Both the position numbers and the translations under genes were made by a program. DNA of 64,000 nucleotides, taken from contig NC_089491.1 in the NCBI RefSeq assembly GCF_036850765.1, positions 181,639,520 through 181,703,519 on the forward strand. The letters are read 5' to 3'. Of this stretch, positions 43,441 to 56,056 are shown piece after piece (position 1 is the stretch's first letter; the number at the start of each line of letters is the position of its first letter). The notes under the pieces are model-generated. The model was not told the origin of the DNA. It saw only the letters and a list, made by a program, of their open reading frames with translations, and searched no databases. Source of the stretch: Saccopteryx bilineata. Its lineage: Eukaryota; Chordata; Mammalia; Chiroptera; Emballonuridae.

Positions 43441-43600
43441 TGCTTATTGGATTTGTTAATATTTTAAAGAACTAGCTTTTTGGTTTTATTTATTTTCTGT
43501 TTTATTTGCTGTTTTTCAATTTTATTGATTTTTGTTACTTTTTTCCTTCTGCTTGCTTGAGGTTTAATTTGTTTCTTTTCATCTAGTTTCCTAAATTCAA
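43441..43600 (-). mobile_element. Antisense L1, ORF2 segment 4
   Basis: 'ctagctttttggttttattt', 'ttttattgatttttgttact' and 'ccttctgcttgcttgaggtt' are L1 ORF2 read antisense. It continues the L1 cut by element B. Confidence 0.8.
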
Positions 43601-44077
43601 AGTTGTGGGGAAGGAACAAACTTTTCCCTACCTTTAAAGTTCTTTCACTGCTCCAATAATCAAATAGATATTAAACATATTAGCAAAAGAAATAACTAAA
43701 TTCAGTAAATAAATATGTAAGGTGACCCCACATACATGAAAGAGTCAGATAGCCTATGAGAGGTTCAGAGATAGAAAAGGAACTTGGGTATTTAAGACAT
43801 CCTGAGCCAGTGATGAGGTAAGGTGCTTTGAAGGCCTGGAAGGGTTATTGCAGGAGGATAAGAAGAGCAGGTACTTAGTAAATAGAAGTTTGTCCTGCCT
43901 TATACATGGGTCAAAGAGGTTATTTGATGATCTCTTGTTTTGGGCAAGACCCCTAAAGTAATTTCTAGGTAGTTAAAAGGAGAGGGCAGAAATTTCTCTT
44001 AAGCCTGAAGCTAAAATTGCCTTTAGTTTGTAGTAATCTGTATGCCACTGAGGTACATTTTGGGGTGGCTTATTCTG
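43601..44077 (-). mobile_element. ERVL-type LTR (MLT2-like), nested in L1
   Basis: It interrupts the L1 between 'tttcctaaattc' and 'tctaacataggcatt'. The end 'gaggtacattttggggtggc' and 'ttattctgaacctctacaag' is the MLT2-like LTR end. The limits are approximate. Confidence 0.6.
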
Positions 44078-44830
44078 AACCTCTACAAGTCTTAAGTTTA
44101 AATTTTTTCTAACATAGGCATTAACATTGTAACTTACCTTTAATTACTGCTTTAGCTGCATCCCACAAATTCTGATACATTGTACTTAATTTTTGTTTAG
44201 TTATATATATATTCTAATTTTTTTTTTTTTCATTTTTCTGAAGCTGGAAACAGGGAGAGACAGTCAGACAGACTCCCGCATGCGCCCAACCGGGATCCAC
44301 CCGGCACGCCCACCAGGGGCGACGCTCTGCCCACCAGGAGGCGATGCTCTGCCCATCCTGGGCATCGCCATATTGCGACCAGAGCCACTCTAGTGCCTGG
44401 GGCAGAGGCCACAGAGCCATCCCCAGCGCCCGGGTCATCTTTGCTCCAATGGAGCCTTGGCTGTGGGAGGGGAAGAGAGAGACAGAGAGGGAAAGCATGG
44501 CGGAGGGGTGGAGAAGCAAATGGGCGCCTCTCCTGTGTGCCCTGGCCAGGAATCGAACCCGGGTCCTCCGCATGCTAGGCCGACACTCCACCGCTGAGCC
44601 AACCGGCCAGGGCTATATATTCTAATTTTTGATAATTGTTTTATGCATACTATATTTTGAAGTATGTTTTTTAAGTTTCAAATATTTAGGGATATTCTAG
44701 TTATTTATCTGTTACTAATGTCTAATTTAATTTCATTGTGGTCTAAGAACATATTTTGCATAGATTATACATTCTTAAATTGTTTAGGTGTGTTTTGTTA
44801 CCTGGGCCACAGTGTAGTCTAACTTGGTAA
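44078..44830 (-). mobile_element. Antisense L1, ORF2 segment 5, with nested SINE
   Basis: 'actgctttagctgcatccca', 'aatttcattgtggtctaaga', 'cacagtgtagtctaacttgg' and 'taagtgttccaagtgctttt' are L1 ORF2 read antisense. It is split by the family B SINE at 44223-44613. Confidence 0.85.
44223..44613 (-). mobile_element. tRNA-derived SINE, family B, nested in L1
   Basis: Complete copy (GCCCTGGCCGGTTGGCTCAG on the minus strand). Duplication TATATATTCTAATTTTT at 44206-44222 and 44614-44630. The open frames on both strands are SINE artefacts. Confidence 0.96.
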
Positions 44831-45963
44831 GTGTTCCAAGTGCTTTTAGAACTTCAGAAAGTTGGATCTACATAAAGAGTCAGGTGTTGGGCATACCTGA
44901 GTACTGCAGGAGCTCGGAACCAGAGAAGCGGCACATTCTGCAGAAAGTGGGAGCTGGAGAAGCTGAGAGAACACCCCAGGATGAGGAAGGAAAACATTAT
45001 TGCTTCTGCATTGTCTCTTCTGTGACCTTTTCTGAGAAAGTTTAATATTGTGCACACTGGGAGACAAAAAAATAGTTAAAGGGATCCTCTAAATTTTCTC
45101 AGAGCAGGCATTAAGGATGAATTTAGAGCTGAAGACAATAAATTAATTAATAAGACAGAGGGCAAATTACTTATGCTTGATGTAATTTTTCTTAAATATA
45201 AGATTAAATACAAAGTTATCTAGTTAACCTTTTTTATTCTACAACTTAAGTGAAGGTAGCCTTGCAACAGCAGCATGACACAGCAGAGTAAGAGCATTGG
45301 AGTTTAAAAAAAAAATTTTTAAACTTTCTTCTTGTTTCTTTATTTTATCCTCCCCACTTTTTTTTATTCTCTTTCTTTTCTTCTCTCACAACAAATAAGC
45401 TAAATGTGCATAGTGTGCAATTTCCTTATGCTGTTTCCTAATCCATTTGCATTGCTTCTTTTTCAGATGTAATAACAATAGGATATCCAGATCTTCAATT
45501 TATGGTTTATTCTATCTTGCCAGGATTAAAATGCTTTAATAATAAAGTAGATGTGCAATTAAAAAGAAAGCTACCAAGATTGTACAGTCTGTATCTGGTA
45601 AATATATAGCTTTCTTATTTTTAGAACTTACTTAAAATCAAAACATGATTTTTAATAATTGTACATTATAATCTATTTATCAATGCTTAGACTAAATCAG
45701 ACCCACCACTTCTGTTGAAAAATTTAAACATTCAGCAGATCAAGTAAGGGGTATCCATTAAATAATATTTATCTATCCTCAGTAATATCTTTTTTTTTTC
45801 CTTTTATCTACAGACTTGGATTTTATTTCCAGTAGTGGTAACTATTTATCAAAAAATGTTTTCAAATAACAAGATTCAGCTAATATTCTTAGTAGACTTT
45901 AAATCCTTCGAAATCCATATTAAAATAGGGAATTTGAATGTGGAAAATAGATAATAATAATGC
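44831..45963. other. Non-coding stretch with an unassigned GC-richer block
   Basis: 44840-45060 is less AT-rich and open in several frames (for example 44824-45045 plus, 74 codons). I could not match it to a protein; a piece of a processed pseudogene or a repeat is possible. The rest is AT-rich and featureless. Confidence 0.4.
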
Positions 45964-45979
45964 TAAACAAGATTCTTTT

Positions 45980-46330
45980 TTTTTTGTATTTTTTTTTTAT
46001 GAAGTTGGAAACGGAAGGCAGTCAGACAGACTTCAACATGCACCTGACTGGGATCCATCCGGCATGCCCACCAGGGGGAAATGCTCTGCCCATCTGGGGC
46101 GTTGTTCTGTTGCAACCAGAGCCATTCTAGCGCCTGAGGCAGAGGCCATGGAGCCTTCCTCAGCACCAGGGCCTTGGCTGCGGGAGGGGAAGAGAGAGAC
46201 AGAGAGGAAGGAGAGGGGGAGGGGTGGAGAAGGAGATGGGTGCTTCTCCTGTGTGCCCTGGCAGGGAATTGAACCCGGGACTCCTGCACACCAGGCCGAC
46301 GCTCTACCACTGAGCCAACCAGCCAGGGCC
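45980..46330 (-). mobile_element. tRNA-derived SINE, family B, diverged
   Basis: On the minus strand starts GGCCCTGGCTGGTTGGCTCA. Duplication TAAACAAGATTCTTTT at 45964-45979 and 46331-46346. It has lost about 40 bp, including the 'ggagcaaagatggcc' block, and carries more substitutions than the 9399 or 44223 copies. Confidence 0.94.
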
Positions 46331-46394
46331 TAAACAAGATTCTTTTGTCCACAGATTCAGTGTGTTAAAATATTTTGTTTATATCAAAACAATA

Positions 46395-46560
46395 GAACAC
46401 AGAATGTTAGGTCGGGAAAGAGCCATTTATATCATCTAATTTAAGCATCCTTTCTTATGGCTAAAGAAACTGGAACCCGGGAAATATTTTCTCAGAGTGA
46501 AAACTGTCTGGGATTTGGAAAGTAGAATTGAGCCCATCTATTAATCTCTGCTCCTTTTTG
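46395..46560 (+). repeat. MIR-like ancient repeat
   Basis: 'gttaggtcgggaaagagcca', 'atcatctaatttaagcatcc' and 'ggctaaagaaactggaac' resemble the ancient SINE pattern ending in 'gaggaaactgaggc'. Strongly diverged. Confidence 0.5.
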
Positions 46561-47213
46561 ACATCCAACTGATAGAAAGAGAATTTGTAATATAAAACAA
46601 AGTCATAATTATCAGTGGTGTAACATGATACCATTGTGTTTTAGATTACACAAAGTCCAGTACAGATGTTCCTGGTTGTGGGGCATTTTTTATGTGAATA
46701 TTTATTTATTCTCCTTCAATCTCCTGGTCTGTCTTACCCAGGAGCCCAGATGTCATTTGCTTCATTTTATGTTTCTGGCGGGGGGATAGGGAAAGAAATC
46801 ATGTAAAAAGTCCAATCTAATTGACATCAGTAAATGTTCTATAACTATTAGCTTTTGTTCTATAATATTTTATTATATATGTGCTTGTATGTAATATATA
46901 TACATACATATTTTATAAACATACACGTGTGTGTGTGTATATTTTACAGTCTTAGAGATTAATACTAAACTAATTCTATTTACTTTTTTGTAAAGATAAG
47001 TTTTGGTCTAGTTCTGGCCATGACTAACACATATTGAAAGAAGGATATCCTGAAAAAAGTATATTATACTTACAAGATGTTCAAATGCATAAAACTAAAA
47101 GGGATATGCCTCAACTACCAATTTCCACTGTTAGATCACTGTAACATCTAATTTTTCACTGTTTGAGGAGCTGAGAAAGGATGTAACATTAAAACTGACA
47201 GACATAAAGACTT
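46561..47213. other. Non-coding AT-rich stretch
   Basis: Nothing recognised besides short (AT)n and (GT)n runs near 46870-46945. Confidence 0.5.
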
Positions 47214-47227
47214 AAGAAACTATTATT

Positions 47228-47563
47228 GCCTGACCAGGTGATGGCACAGTGGATAGAGCATCGGATTGGGATGGAGAGAACTTAGGTTCAAAACCCTGAG
47301 GTTGCCAGCTTGAGCGCAGGCTCATCTGGTTTGAGCACAGCATACTCACCAGCTCTAACCCAAGGTTGCTGGCTTGAGCAAGGGGTTACTCCGTCTGCTG
47401 TAGCCCCCTGATCAAGGCACATATGACAAAGCAATCAGTGAACAACTAAGGTGCCACAATGAAAAACTGATGATTGATGCTTTTCATCTCTCTCCTTTCC
47501 TGTCTGTCTGTCCCTATCTGTCCCTCTCTCTGACTCTCTGTCTCTGTCACACACAGACAAAAA
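47228..47563 (+). mobile_element. tRNA-derived SINE, family A
   Basis: Head GCCTGACCAGGTGATGGCAC, standard body, tail with CACACACAGAC and A run. Duplication AAGAAACTATTATT (47214) and AAGAAACTATCATT (47564), one difference. Confidence 0.94.
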
Positions 47564-47577
47564 AAGAAACTATCATT

Positions 47578-50216
47578 AACAACGTGGCATATATACCAAT
47601 TCCTTTTTAATTAATTTTTAAACTGAAATGGGATGTGTTTTTATTTAATATGTGGATTATTAGATTGTTTCTCTTGAAAAAATGATGAAATTTATCCATA
47701 TAATTAAGTCACAACAAGGCCAAATTAGAAGAACATGAACTAATACTTAAGATTGTACAAACACATCAACTATCCACTTATTATCCTCATTTTAAAGGAG
47801 AAGGAAGAAAGACTTGGAGACAGAGAATCCAGATAGTGATTAAGCAGCAAAATCAGTACATTGATGCATTTTTCTTTGTTTACCTTAAATTCTATGCATT
47901 TACATTGTTGTAATGCTGATAAGAGTTTGGGTCCTAAACTTCAGTTTATTATATAAGTTGGAGATAACTAAATAATATTATTCCACTCTAACTTTTCAGA
48001 GAAAAAAAATGAGGTCTAATGTTGTAAGGTGATGTGCTTAAGGCTCAAAGATAATTCCTGACACACAGCTTTCAGTAAATCAATCCACACATTTATAAAC
48101 CTGAACCTCACCCTAACTATACCTTATCTTCGACTGTTTCCCAAACTTTAAGCTAAAATTGCATCTTTACACAACAACTTAAAAATCAAACCTTAAAAAG
48201 TAAATAATGCACATAATAATAAAAAAAATGGTTCCCTTGAAAACCATTAACTTCTTTGCATTGAACCAATTTTGGGGACAAGTGTTAGAATATCTTCTCA
48301 GCTATATCAGCTATATTAGGAAATAATAAAATTTCTAATAGAAAATTGACTCAGCCCTGAAGGTTAACTTCTTTCAACATAAGATAAAAGATAATATAAA
48401 ATATTTTAGTATTTAAAATAAAATATTCAGATCTCAAAATTAAAAGGGAGTTACACTTTTATGTACCTAGATTTCAGACAAAGTACTATATAACACAATC
48501 TTAGCAAAAAAAGAAAAAATCAGTAGTAGCAGTAACTTATAAAAATAATATGTTGAATATTACCTAAAACTAATCTTAATCAGCTTTGTATTTTTGTGAA
48601 TATTTAAGGGTTAAGGAAAATTTTCTTTATAACTAGAAAACTTGCATTAAAATATAGGTCCTATCAAAAATATGGAATTTGAAGAAACACTTTTTTAAAC
48701 TTCAAAAATAGTGCACAGTTTATAATATTTTAAAGCTCTCATTTTAATTCAAATTTTAAATAGGAACACTTGGTTCTTATTTCAGTGCTAGAAGAAAGTG
48801 CTCTGTGATACTGTTATCCAATAAATAATTTGAAACTCAGTCCAAAAACTTAATAGAAACTGGACCCTTTTCAGTTTGTAGCTGTCATTCTCCCTGTTAA
48901 AAATTTTTTCTGGTTGTACTTAGGCATTGATTACTTTAAAGTCTCCTTTTTCACTGAGTAAAGACTTATTTTGTTATTGGAATTAAGACAGACTTTCCAA
49001 TATTGACAACAGTATTTCTTACAATAATGTTGAATTATAAGTATGAATATTTCTCTTGCTAATAATTTTAATCTTAGCCCTATTTTCGTGCAAAAGAATA
49101 TGCAAAAAAGGGAAACCCATTGCACAGATTTATCTAGACTTTTTCAGTTGATCATAGTTCAAAAATAACTGTAACCAAAAAATTGAAAATACGGTTTTAA
49201 TTATTGAAAGTTTGAAATGAAATATTACTCACACCTTCTTGTTTTAGTTCCTAATACTTAGCAAGATTGAGAAAAATAAAGAGACCTGGATATTCCTTTA
49301 CTCCACCCAAAGGGAATCCCTTTTTGCCCAAACTAAAATGCATTAGATGAAACTATGTGCAGAAAGTGGATGGAGACAGCTGAGTCAACAAACACCTTTC
49401 ACTGCTGTGTGAACTCTATTCTGGCCCTCTGCCTCCCAACTCATGAATCTAATCATGGCTCTCAAGCACTAAATCCATCTCCTGCAATTTTAAAGGTAGA
49501 AATACACATATATAATTGATACCTTAACAACAAATGCAAATCTCACAAGTCCATCAGATAAGAGACATTCCTGAAATTCAGTCAACAAACAGTTTATTGC
49601 ATTCAGATGACTGTTGATTAGTTTCTGAGAACCCAGAAATTGCTTAGGAGTCAAAATTTAATCTCTTTAAATTGTGAGACAAGAAGTCAGAGGTATAAAG
49701 AATCTCTGAGTTATTCAATGAGAATTAAGAGTTATGTTCAGAAGATAATTATGGATATTATAGTTATAAAAACTTGCAAACTTTAAACATGTAAATTTTT
49801 CTTAAATAATTGACAAAGAGCTAATCAAGTGAAAATATACCAAAATCATGAACTTAAAAACTGTTGCTGTCATCTCAACTACTAACAAAATAATATATGA
49901 AATAAAAATATATAAAATTTGGGAAAATAAGAATACTTTTCATAAATAATAGTATTTCAAGAGGAAAAAACAAAAATTGATCTTACATATGTAACACTTA
50001 GAAAGTTATAAATATTCTTAAAGGGATAACATTTTTTTAAATGAGGATAAAAGTCAAAGCATTGTGCAAATGACTCCAAAAGTAGCCAATATTTTAACAT
50101 TGCATAATGTCTTTTATGTGAATGCATATAACTCTTCTTTTAGTAAAGGTTTCTTAAAATGCTACTTGTGTAGTTCATACTCCTAATATATTATAAAATT
50201 GAACTTTAGGGCTAGA
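47578..50216. other. Non-coding AT-rich stretch
   Basis: No lineage-specific SINE and no gene seen. A MIR-like segment lies at about 47775-47900. Confidence 0.5.
47775..47900 (+). repeat. MIR-like fragment
   Basis: 'ttatcctcattttaaaggag', 'gaagaaagacttggagacag' and 'gattaagcagcaaaatcag' follow the MIR pattern 'cattttacagatgagg...gaggttaagt'. Weak but ordered similarity. Confidence 0.5.
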
Positions 50217-50221
50217 TATGG

Positions 50222-50804
50222 TGTTGGGCCGATAAAATATATTATGTTCATTTGTTAAAGATGGTGCAGCCCACGTCGAAGCCCATTGCCCAGGTGATAA
50301 TATTAGTTGCCCTTCTTGCTTGGTAAGGGTGTGATTATACTAATGTGTGTTGGGGGAGGGCTTTCGTGCCAAAAAGTTTTAAAAGGAGAGATCACGTTGT
50401 TCCAGGGAAGAGTGATTACTTTCTAGGAAGAGCAGAAAGAGGAAAGCAGAGAAAGGCCACGTGGAGGAGAGAAGAAGCAGCCAAGATGGCGGAGTGCTGA
50501 AGGAGAAGCCAGTTTGTGCAGTTTGTGTAGAGAGAAGGAGATGGGGAACAGAGGTGAATAAGGCTGGTGAGGTAGAAAACTTTGATTCTAGGAAACTCAG
50601 ATAAGTCAGTGGCTTTGGGAGCCCTGAATGGAAAGGGAAGTGTTTTCCCACTGTATGTATTATTTGCCCACCAGGTGCAAGCTAGGATAAAGATGATGGC
50701 CCACCAGTTCTTGGCTCCATTGTTTCATTACCATCTGTCCTAATCAAATGCGAACCTGTATGGGATAGGCGGCTGTGATGGTGGCTGTGGCTACTGGCTT
50801 TACA
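50222..50804 (+). mobile_element. Solo LTR, same family as 24.8-26.4 kb
   Basis: 583 bp, TGTTGGGCCGATAAAATATA to GGCTACTGGCTTTACA. Flanks TATGG (50217-50221) and CATGG (50805-50809) are a 5-bp duplication with one transition. The 3' half matches 25870-26240 closely ('gcagccaagatggcggagtg', 'ctttgggagccctgaatgga', 'gtgatggtggctgtggctac'). The 5' third (U3) looks different. No internal ERV sequence is next to it, so it is a solo LTR. The small minus-strand frame at 50379-50651 is not a gene. Confidence 0.88.
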
Positions 50805-50809
50805 CATGG

Positions 50810-53120
50810 CTATAGATAATTGTTAGTCTTTTGCTTTCTTTGGAATAGTTTATTTTCATTATTGCATCCTAATATGAAGATTATACTGTTCTGAAATTCT
50901 AGAATGGATTATTACTTTCCACATGTATACTATGATGTTGATATTTTATAGAAATAAAGATGTAGTGAAACTTTTAGGGTAATTAGGATAAAAACTCCAA
51001 TTTTCTTAGAGCAGTTGGTTAAAACCAAGTCCATTATGAAATTTGAAGTATCTTGAATATCTCTTAATATTGCTACTATTTATCTTACAAATAAATCTCT
51101 TTAATAATTTAAATGCAGAGTTACACAAACATATACTGAATGTACTTTCCAAAAGGGAGAATGACAAAGAGAATATGAGATGTATATAACTAAGTATATT
51201 TTTTCCAGAAATGCATTTATAAACAGGCTGCTGTGTTTACAAAATTTAATAAGATGTTTTAGTAGTTAAGTTTGTTAATTTTCATAATATTTAAAGGTGA
51301 TAAGAAAGGTAAAAATTATTGGTACAGTAAAATAAACATACTTTAATTAGAAAGTAAATAATAGCAATATTGCTATTGTTTAGAATTTGTTCTCTTTTGA
51401 ATTCAACTAGAAATTTAGGTTATTTAGGGAGTACAAGTAATGTTCTCAAGCCAATCATGAGGTCATGAAATGGAATGAATGGCATAGAGGGTTAGATAGA
51501 AAACTGCAAATATTTAAGCCCCAAAATGTATAAACTGCAGGGTCAATAATCAGCAGCCTTTATAAAAGTAAGCAGCACATTGGAAAGGTCAGTTATGCAA
51601 ACATGCAGGTAGGAGGTCTTTGGGCGTTTAGCTGATTACATTAGGGATTGGCTACCATTTCTTTTGCTGTGTGAAGCAGTAGCCTTTAGGGGCATCGCTG
51701 CACTGTCAGAGCAGGCTGTGAATCCGTGTAACAGATGTCAAATATCACCCAGCTGCAAATATATCGACAAAGATGGAAAGGCAAGTATGAAGAGTTTCTG
51801 AAGTCGGCCTGTTTGTATAAGGAGTGCAAACACAGGGTAGGTGGATGAAATAGAAGCAACGACCTTTGTATTGGGACAACATGATCCTCTCCTTTTTTAC
51901 CCTTAAGCATCTGTTATCTGGAAGTGTCTTAATGCACCCACTTAGCTCAATGGCATAAGCAGATTCACAGTTGGATTAGTAGTCATTGTGAATAAGAGAA
52001 TTCTAGAGCAGAAAAGCCTTCATTACATAAATGATCATATGTAAGTACCAGTATGCAGATGGAATCAAAAGTTGTCATAATACTAAAATTTTCACTAAAA
52101 ACTGACCACTTATGAAATTAATCACTTCTCAATCATTTCTTCTCTTACTTAACATTGAAATATACTCTCACTTTTCTAATAATTTACATGTAGATCATCC
52201 TCTGATTTAGATAAACTGTCGAAATAGTGGAAAACAATGTATACCAACAGAAAACAGCTGCACAATGAAATTGCAAATACTTAAAAATGTTTTGTGATAT
52301 CAAGAATTTTGTTCAAATAGTCTCAGAGAACAGAGATTTTGGGAAATGAAGATTAGATAATGAAACCAATTAAAATTGAAGTAGAAAAAAGGAATATATA
52401 TGAGGATATTTTCCAAAAGAATATGGTTTGACTATCAAAAAATCAAAGAAATCTGATAGAATTGTGAAATAATTTCACAAAATCGATCAAATTGATATGA
52501 AGCTATAAAAATGAACCAGACAAGTTTACCACTCTATTGTTATACGATCATAAATTTTGTCAAGGAAATCGAATCTATTCTTAGTATATTGTTTCCATTA
52601 AAGATAACTGAGTACCTCATTATAATCCTGACTTTCTCTTTACTAAAGATAAATGTCAATCCAAGTTGGGTTTTTTCTGTTCTTGGTTTTGTTTGTTTGT
52701 TTGCAGTATAAATTTTGAGTAATTCAAAAAATGTGTTTTACCTTCCTATTTCCCAATTTCTTTTCTTCTTCTGGCCATCTATTTTATTTTATTTTATTAT
52801 TTTATTTCAGACTTCCTTTGTGGCCTTTTATTCTGATATCAGTTTCTGGATATCAAGGAAGTTTCTGTATATATATTTTAAAATTCATTTGTAAGGACCT
52901 AATTACATTTGATGTAGGTTTACTTGTATTTATTTGAATGGGAGCCTGGGGCATTCATTTATATGCATTTATTTTCCTGATTTTTTTTCTTTTAACTAGC
53001 ATCAATTGACAGCTTATCAGAAGTGAAGAATATCACGAGCCACCCAGACCTACAAACTCAAATTTTTCATTTTAAACATGTCCTCAAGTGATTCACGCGT
53101 GCACTAAAATTTAAAACACT
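50810..53120. other. Non-coding, repeat-poor stretch
   Basis: No SINE, LTR or gene recognised. The part at about 51540-51960 is less AT-rich and looks like unique sequence with no coding signal. 52511-52937 has two short T-rich frames without domains. Confidence 0.5.
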
Positions 53121-53123
53121 CTA

Positions 53124-53245
53124 GATCAGTAGTTCTCAATGAGACTTGCTTACAGTGCAGATCAGAACTCTTGTTAGTAGATAGACACCAGTAATTTTTA
53201 TAAGCTCCTCAGCTGATTCTAATATTTAACCAGTGTGTGAAGCCA
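53124..53245 (+). mobile_element. MER5-like (old hAT/Charlie) fragment
   Basis: 'tctagatcagtagttctcaa', 'agatcagaactcttgttagt' and 'tcctcagctgattctaat' resemble a shortened MER5-type element. The right end is lost. Confidence 0.5.
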
Positions 53246-55025
53246 TTATGGATAAAGCCCTTGAGGGCAAGGCCATGTGCTAGTTAATTTTATCACGTAC
53301 TCGAGAGCCCAATAAAAGGTCTTGGCGTATATTAATGGGTCTTGTCAAACCCAGAATGGCAAAGATATGATTTAATACAGCATGAATTACAAGTGGTTAA
53401 CTGAATTTGGTGATTTCAATTCTGAAATGCCTTCCTCAGTTATATTCTAAGACAGATGCTATAATAGAAGCATAAACCCCCGTGAACATAAATAAAGCAC
53501 ACTGACCTTGAGTTAGTGCTGACAGTGGCCTTTTCTTTATGAAAATAATAGCTTTTGTCACTCACCTTATGAGGTGAAATCAAACAAATGACCAAGTATT
53601 CTACAAATATAAAATATTTTTTATGTAGAACAAAACTACTATCTCATCAATATTATTTCACTCAGCAGAGTATATTTTGACCACAGGAAATAGAAACTAA
53701 AATGTACAGAACAATATATATGCAAGGGTCCAAAGCTGGGTTCTCTTTGTCTTTAATTCATATATGTTCTTCATTCTTTAGAGTACTTTCAACACACACA
53801 ATAAAAGTCACACGTGATTCTTTGTTTTCTTGCTTGGTAATTTTTTTGAGTGAGGTAAATAAAATACTAATTTTAACTTAAGTTGAAATAAAATATTAAT
53901 ACTTGAGATTTAAAACCATCATTTATAAATAGTGAAATTGATTTCAACTCAGTTAAATATTCTTGGAGAAAAGTGCTCAGGATAAAATTAGGTTGCACTA
54001 GATTGTCACTATATTGTATAATAGACAAATTCAAATGATCATTTATAGAGCTAGGTATTTCTAAGTACTCATACTTCTAGATAGCATGGATTTAGAAGAC
54101 ACTAGTTTACAAACTATCTTCTGTAAGTTTTCCCACAAATCTCTCTTCCCTGAAAATTTAGAAAATAGTTAATACAGTAATACCTAGGTCTGCCTCACTG
54201 ACATGATTTATGCTTTGCAATCATAAAATATTGTATCTAGTCAACTGAATTTTAAAGCAGCTGAATGCTAGTCAGAAAATTTTATCCCACTTAGAAATAA
54301 CTTCACAATGACAGAGTATATTTCCCTTATGAGTTCAGACATTGTCAGTGAGAAAAGGCTTTTAGTTGCTCCAGTCTGGGTTTGAATCTCTGAAGAAAAA
54401 GGCACTTACTAAAACTATTATCTGAGTCACTTAAAATATACAGCCCTGCTTACCAGTACTTTCTCTATTTTTCACTTCAAATATGAAGAAATAAAAGCTC
54501 TTCCTCTCCCAGAAAGTCTGAAAATGTTTCTTAAAAGTGGACAAAGCTGAAAGAAAAACAATGATTTCCTGGGGGAGGTAGTTATTTCCTCTGTTCCGAT
54601 TTTTAAATATCTGTTCTCACTTTAAATATCCATCCACCCCAAAACAATTCAAAACAATTTTTCTATACTGATAATTTCATAAGGAAATCTTGAAATTTGA
54701 TGGAGATCAGAAAATGAACATTATTTCATTTGCATTTTTTTCCAGATAAACACTTTTCTTTGGTTTATGGAAGAAAACTGATCTTTCATTGAGTAGACCC
54801 AAGTGCCTTAAACAAAATAGATATTTATGAATAAACCTCTTAGGGTTGCAGATATATCATTTTGCTTTGTTTCTCTGAGAACCAAAGGAGAGTTCTGTGA
54901 TTTACTTGCTGGGTAGTAATTCATTTATCGCTGACAGCTAGGCCCTGAACAAGAAACGGGCACAAATAACAATGTGAAATGGCACTAAATAAAGATTACT
55001 AGAATAGTATGTCTTCCTTCATGAT
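53246..55025. other. Non-coding AT-rich stretch
   Basis: Nothing recognised; no SINE insertions. Confidence 0.5.
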
Positions 55026-55038
55026 TTGGGGGGGCTGA

Positions 55039-55154
55039 TTATATATATATATATATATATATATTAATTCAAGTTTTATATATATATTATATTACATATA
55101 TAATATATATATAATTACATATATATTATATATATATAAAACTTGAATTAATAT
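55039..55154. repeat. (AT)n run joined to a 94-bp AT-rich palindrome
   Basis: An (AT)n run at 55041-55062 leads into a palindrome at 55061-55154. The left arm starts ATATTAATTCAAGTTTTATA and the right arm ends TATAAAACTTGAATTAATAT. The arms agree for at least the outer 27 bases. The centre is mixed AT repeats. Confidence 0.92.
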
Positions 55155-55610
55155 TTTATATCAGATTATCATGCCAGTGATAGCGTCTTTAGAGTATTCC
55201 TAAAAATTATTTTATCATTTCACTTTCAAAGAAAAAAATATATATTATATTACTTAGGTCTAAAGCTGTGATTGCTGTCAGCATACAAATGACTTTCTTG
55301 GAATATTGGAAATATCAAGACTATTGACACAATTACAGCACAGTATAAGTTTACGCTAAATAAAATGTAAGTAAATGCATAAGATGGTGTTAGGAATAGA
55401 AGAAACGTAAACATGCAATTACCATAGCCTTTACTATTACACTCAAGCTCTACTTAACAACATGCTGCCTTTGCACTTCTGTGAAAAATTTCTAAATGAA
55501 AACTGCTCTGTATAATAGGGTCAAGCCTTGATCCCAGGACTGTATGACCCTGAAATCCTGAAGTCATCTTGGCAGAAGTCCTAAATCTTGTGTAGAGACA
55601 TCAGGCAAGA

Positions 55611-55675
<65 letters not shown>

Positions 55676-55722
55676 TATAGATATAAATAAAAATATTATA
55701 TGTATATTTTAAAATATAGATA

Positions 55723-55772
<50 letters not shown>
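55611..55772. repeat. Compound microsatellite (GT)n-(GA)n ... (AT)n
   Basis: (GT)n at 55611-55649, (GA)n at 55650-55673, an AT-rich link, then (AT)n at 55727-55772. It sits at the 3' tail side of the family A SINE at 55773, so it probably grew from the SINE's CT-rich and A-rich tail. Confidence 0.92.
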
Positions 55773-55774
<2 letters not shown>

Positions 55775-56056
55775 AGAAGCATCAACTTGTTGTGGCACTT
55801 TCATTGCTCATTGATTGCTTTATCATATGTGTCTTGACCAGGGGGCTCCAGCTGATCCAGTGACCCCTTGCTCATTCCAGTGACCTTAGGCTCAAGCCAG
55901 TGGCCATGGGGTCATGTCTATGATCCCATGCTCAAGCCAGTTACCCCAATGTCAAACCAGAATAGCTGGTAGTCAAGCTGGTGACCTCAGGGTTTCGAAC
56001 CTGGTTCCCCAGCATCCAGATCAATGCTTTACCCACTGTGCCACCACATGGTCAGG
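55773..56056 (-). mobile_element. tRNA-derived SINE, family A, old
   Basis: On the minus strand it starts CCTGACCATGTGGTGGCACA. The body is diverged, with extra 'ctcaagccagt' units. The tail has become the compound microsatellite on its left. No clean target duplication was found. Confidence 0.88.
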
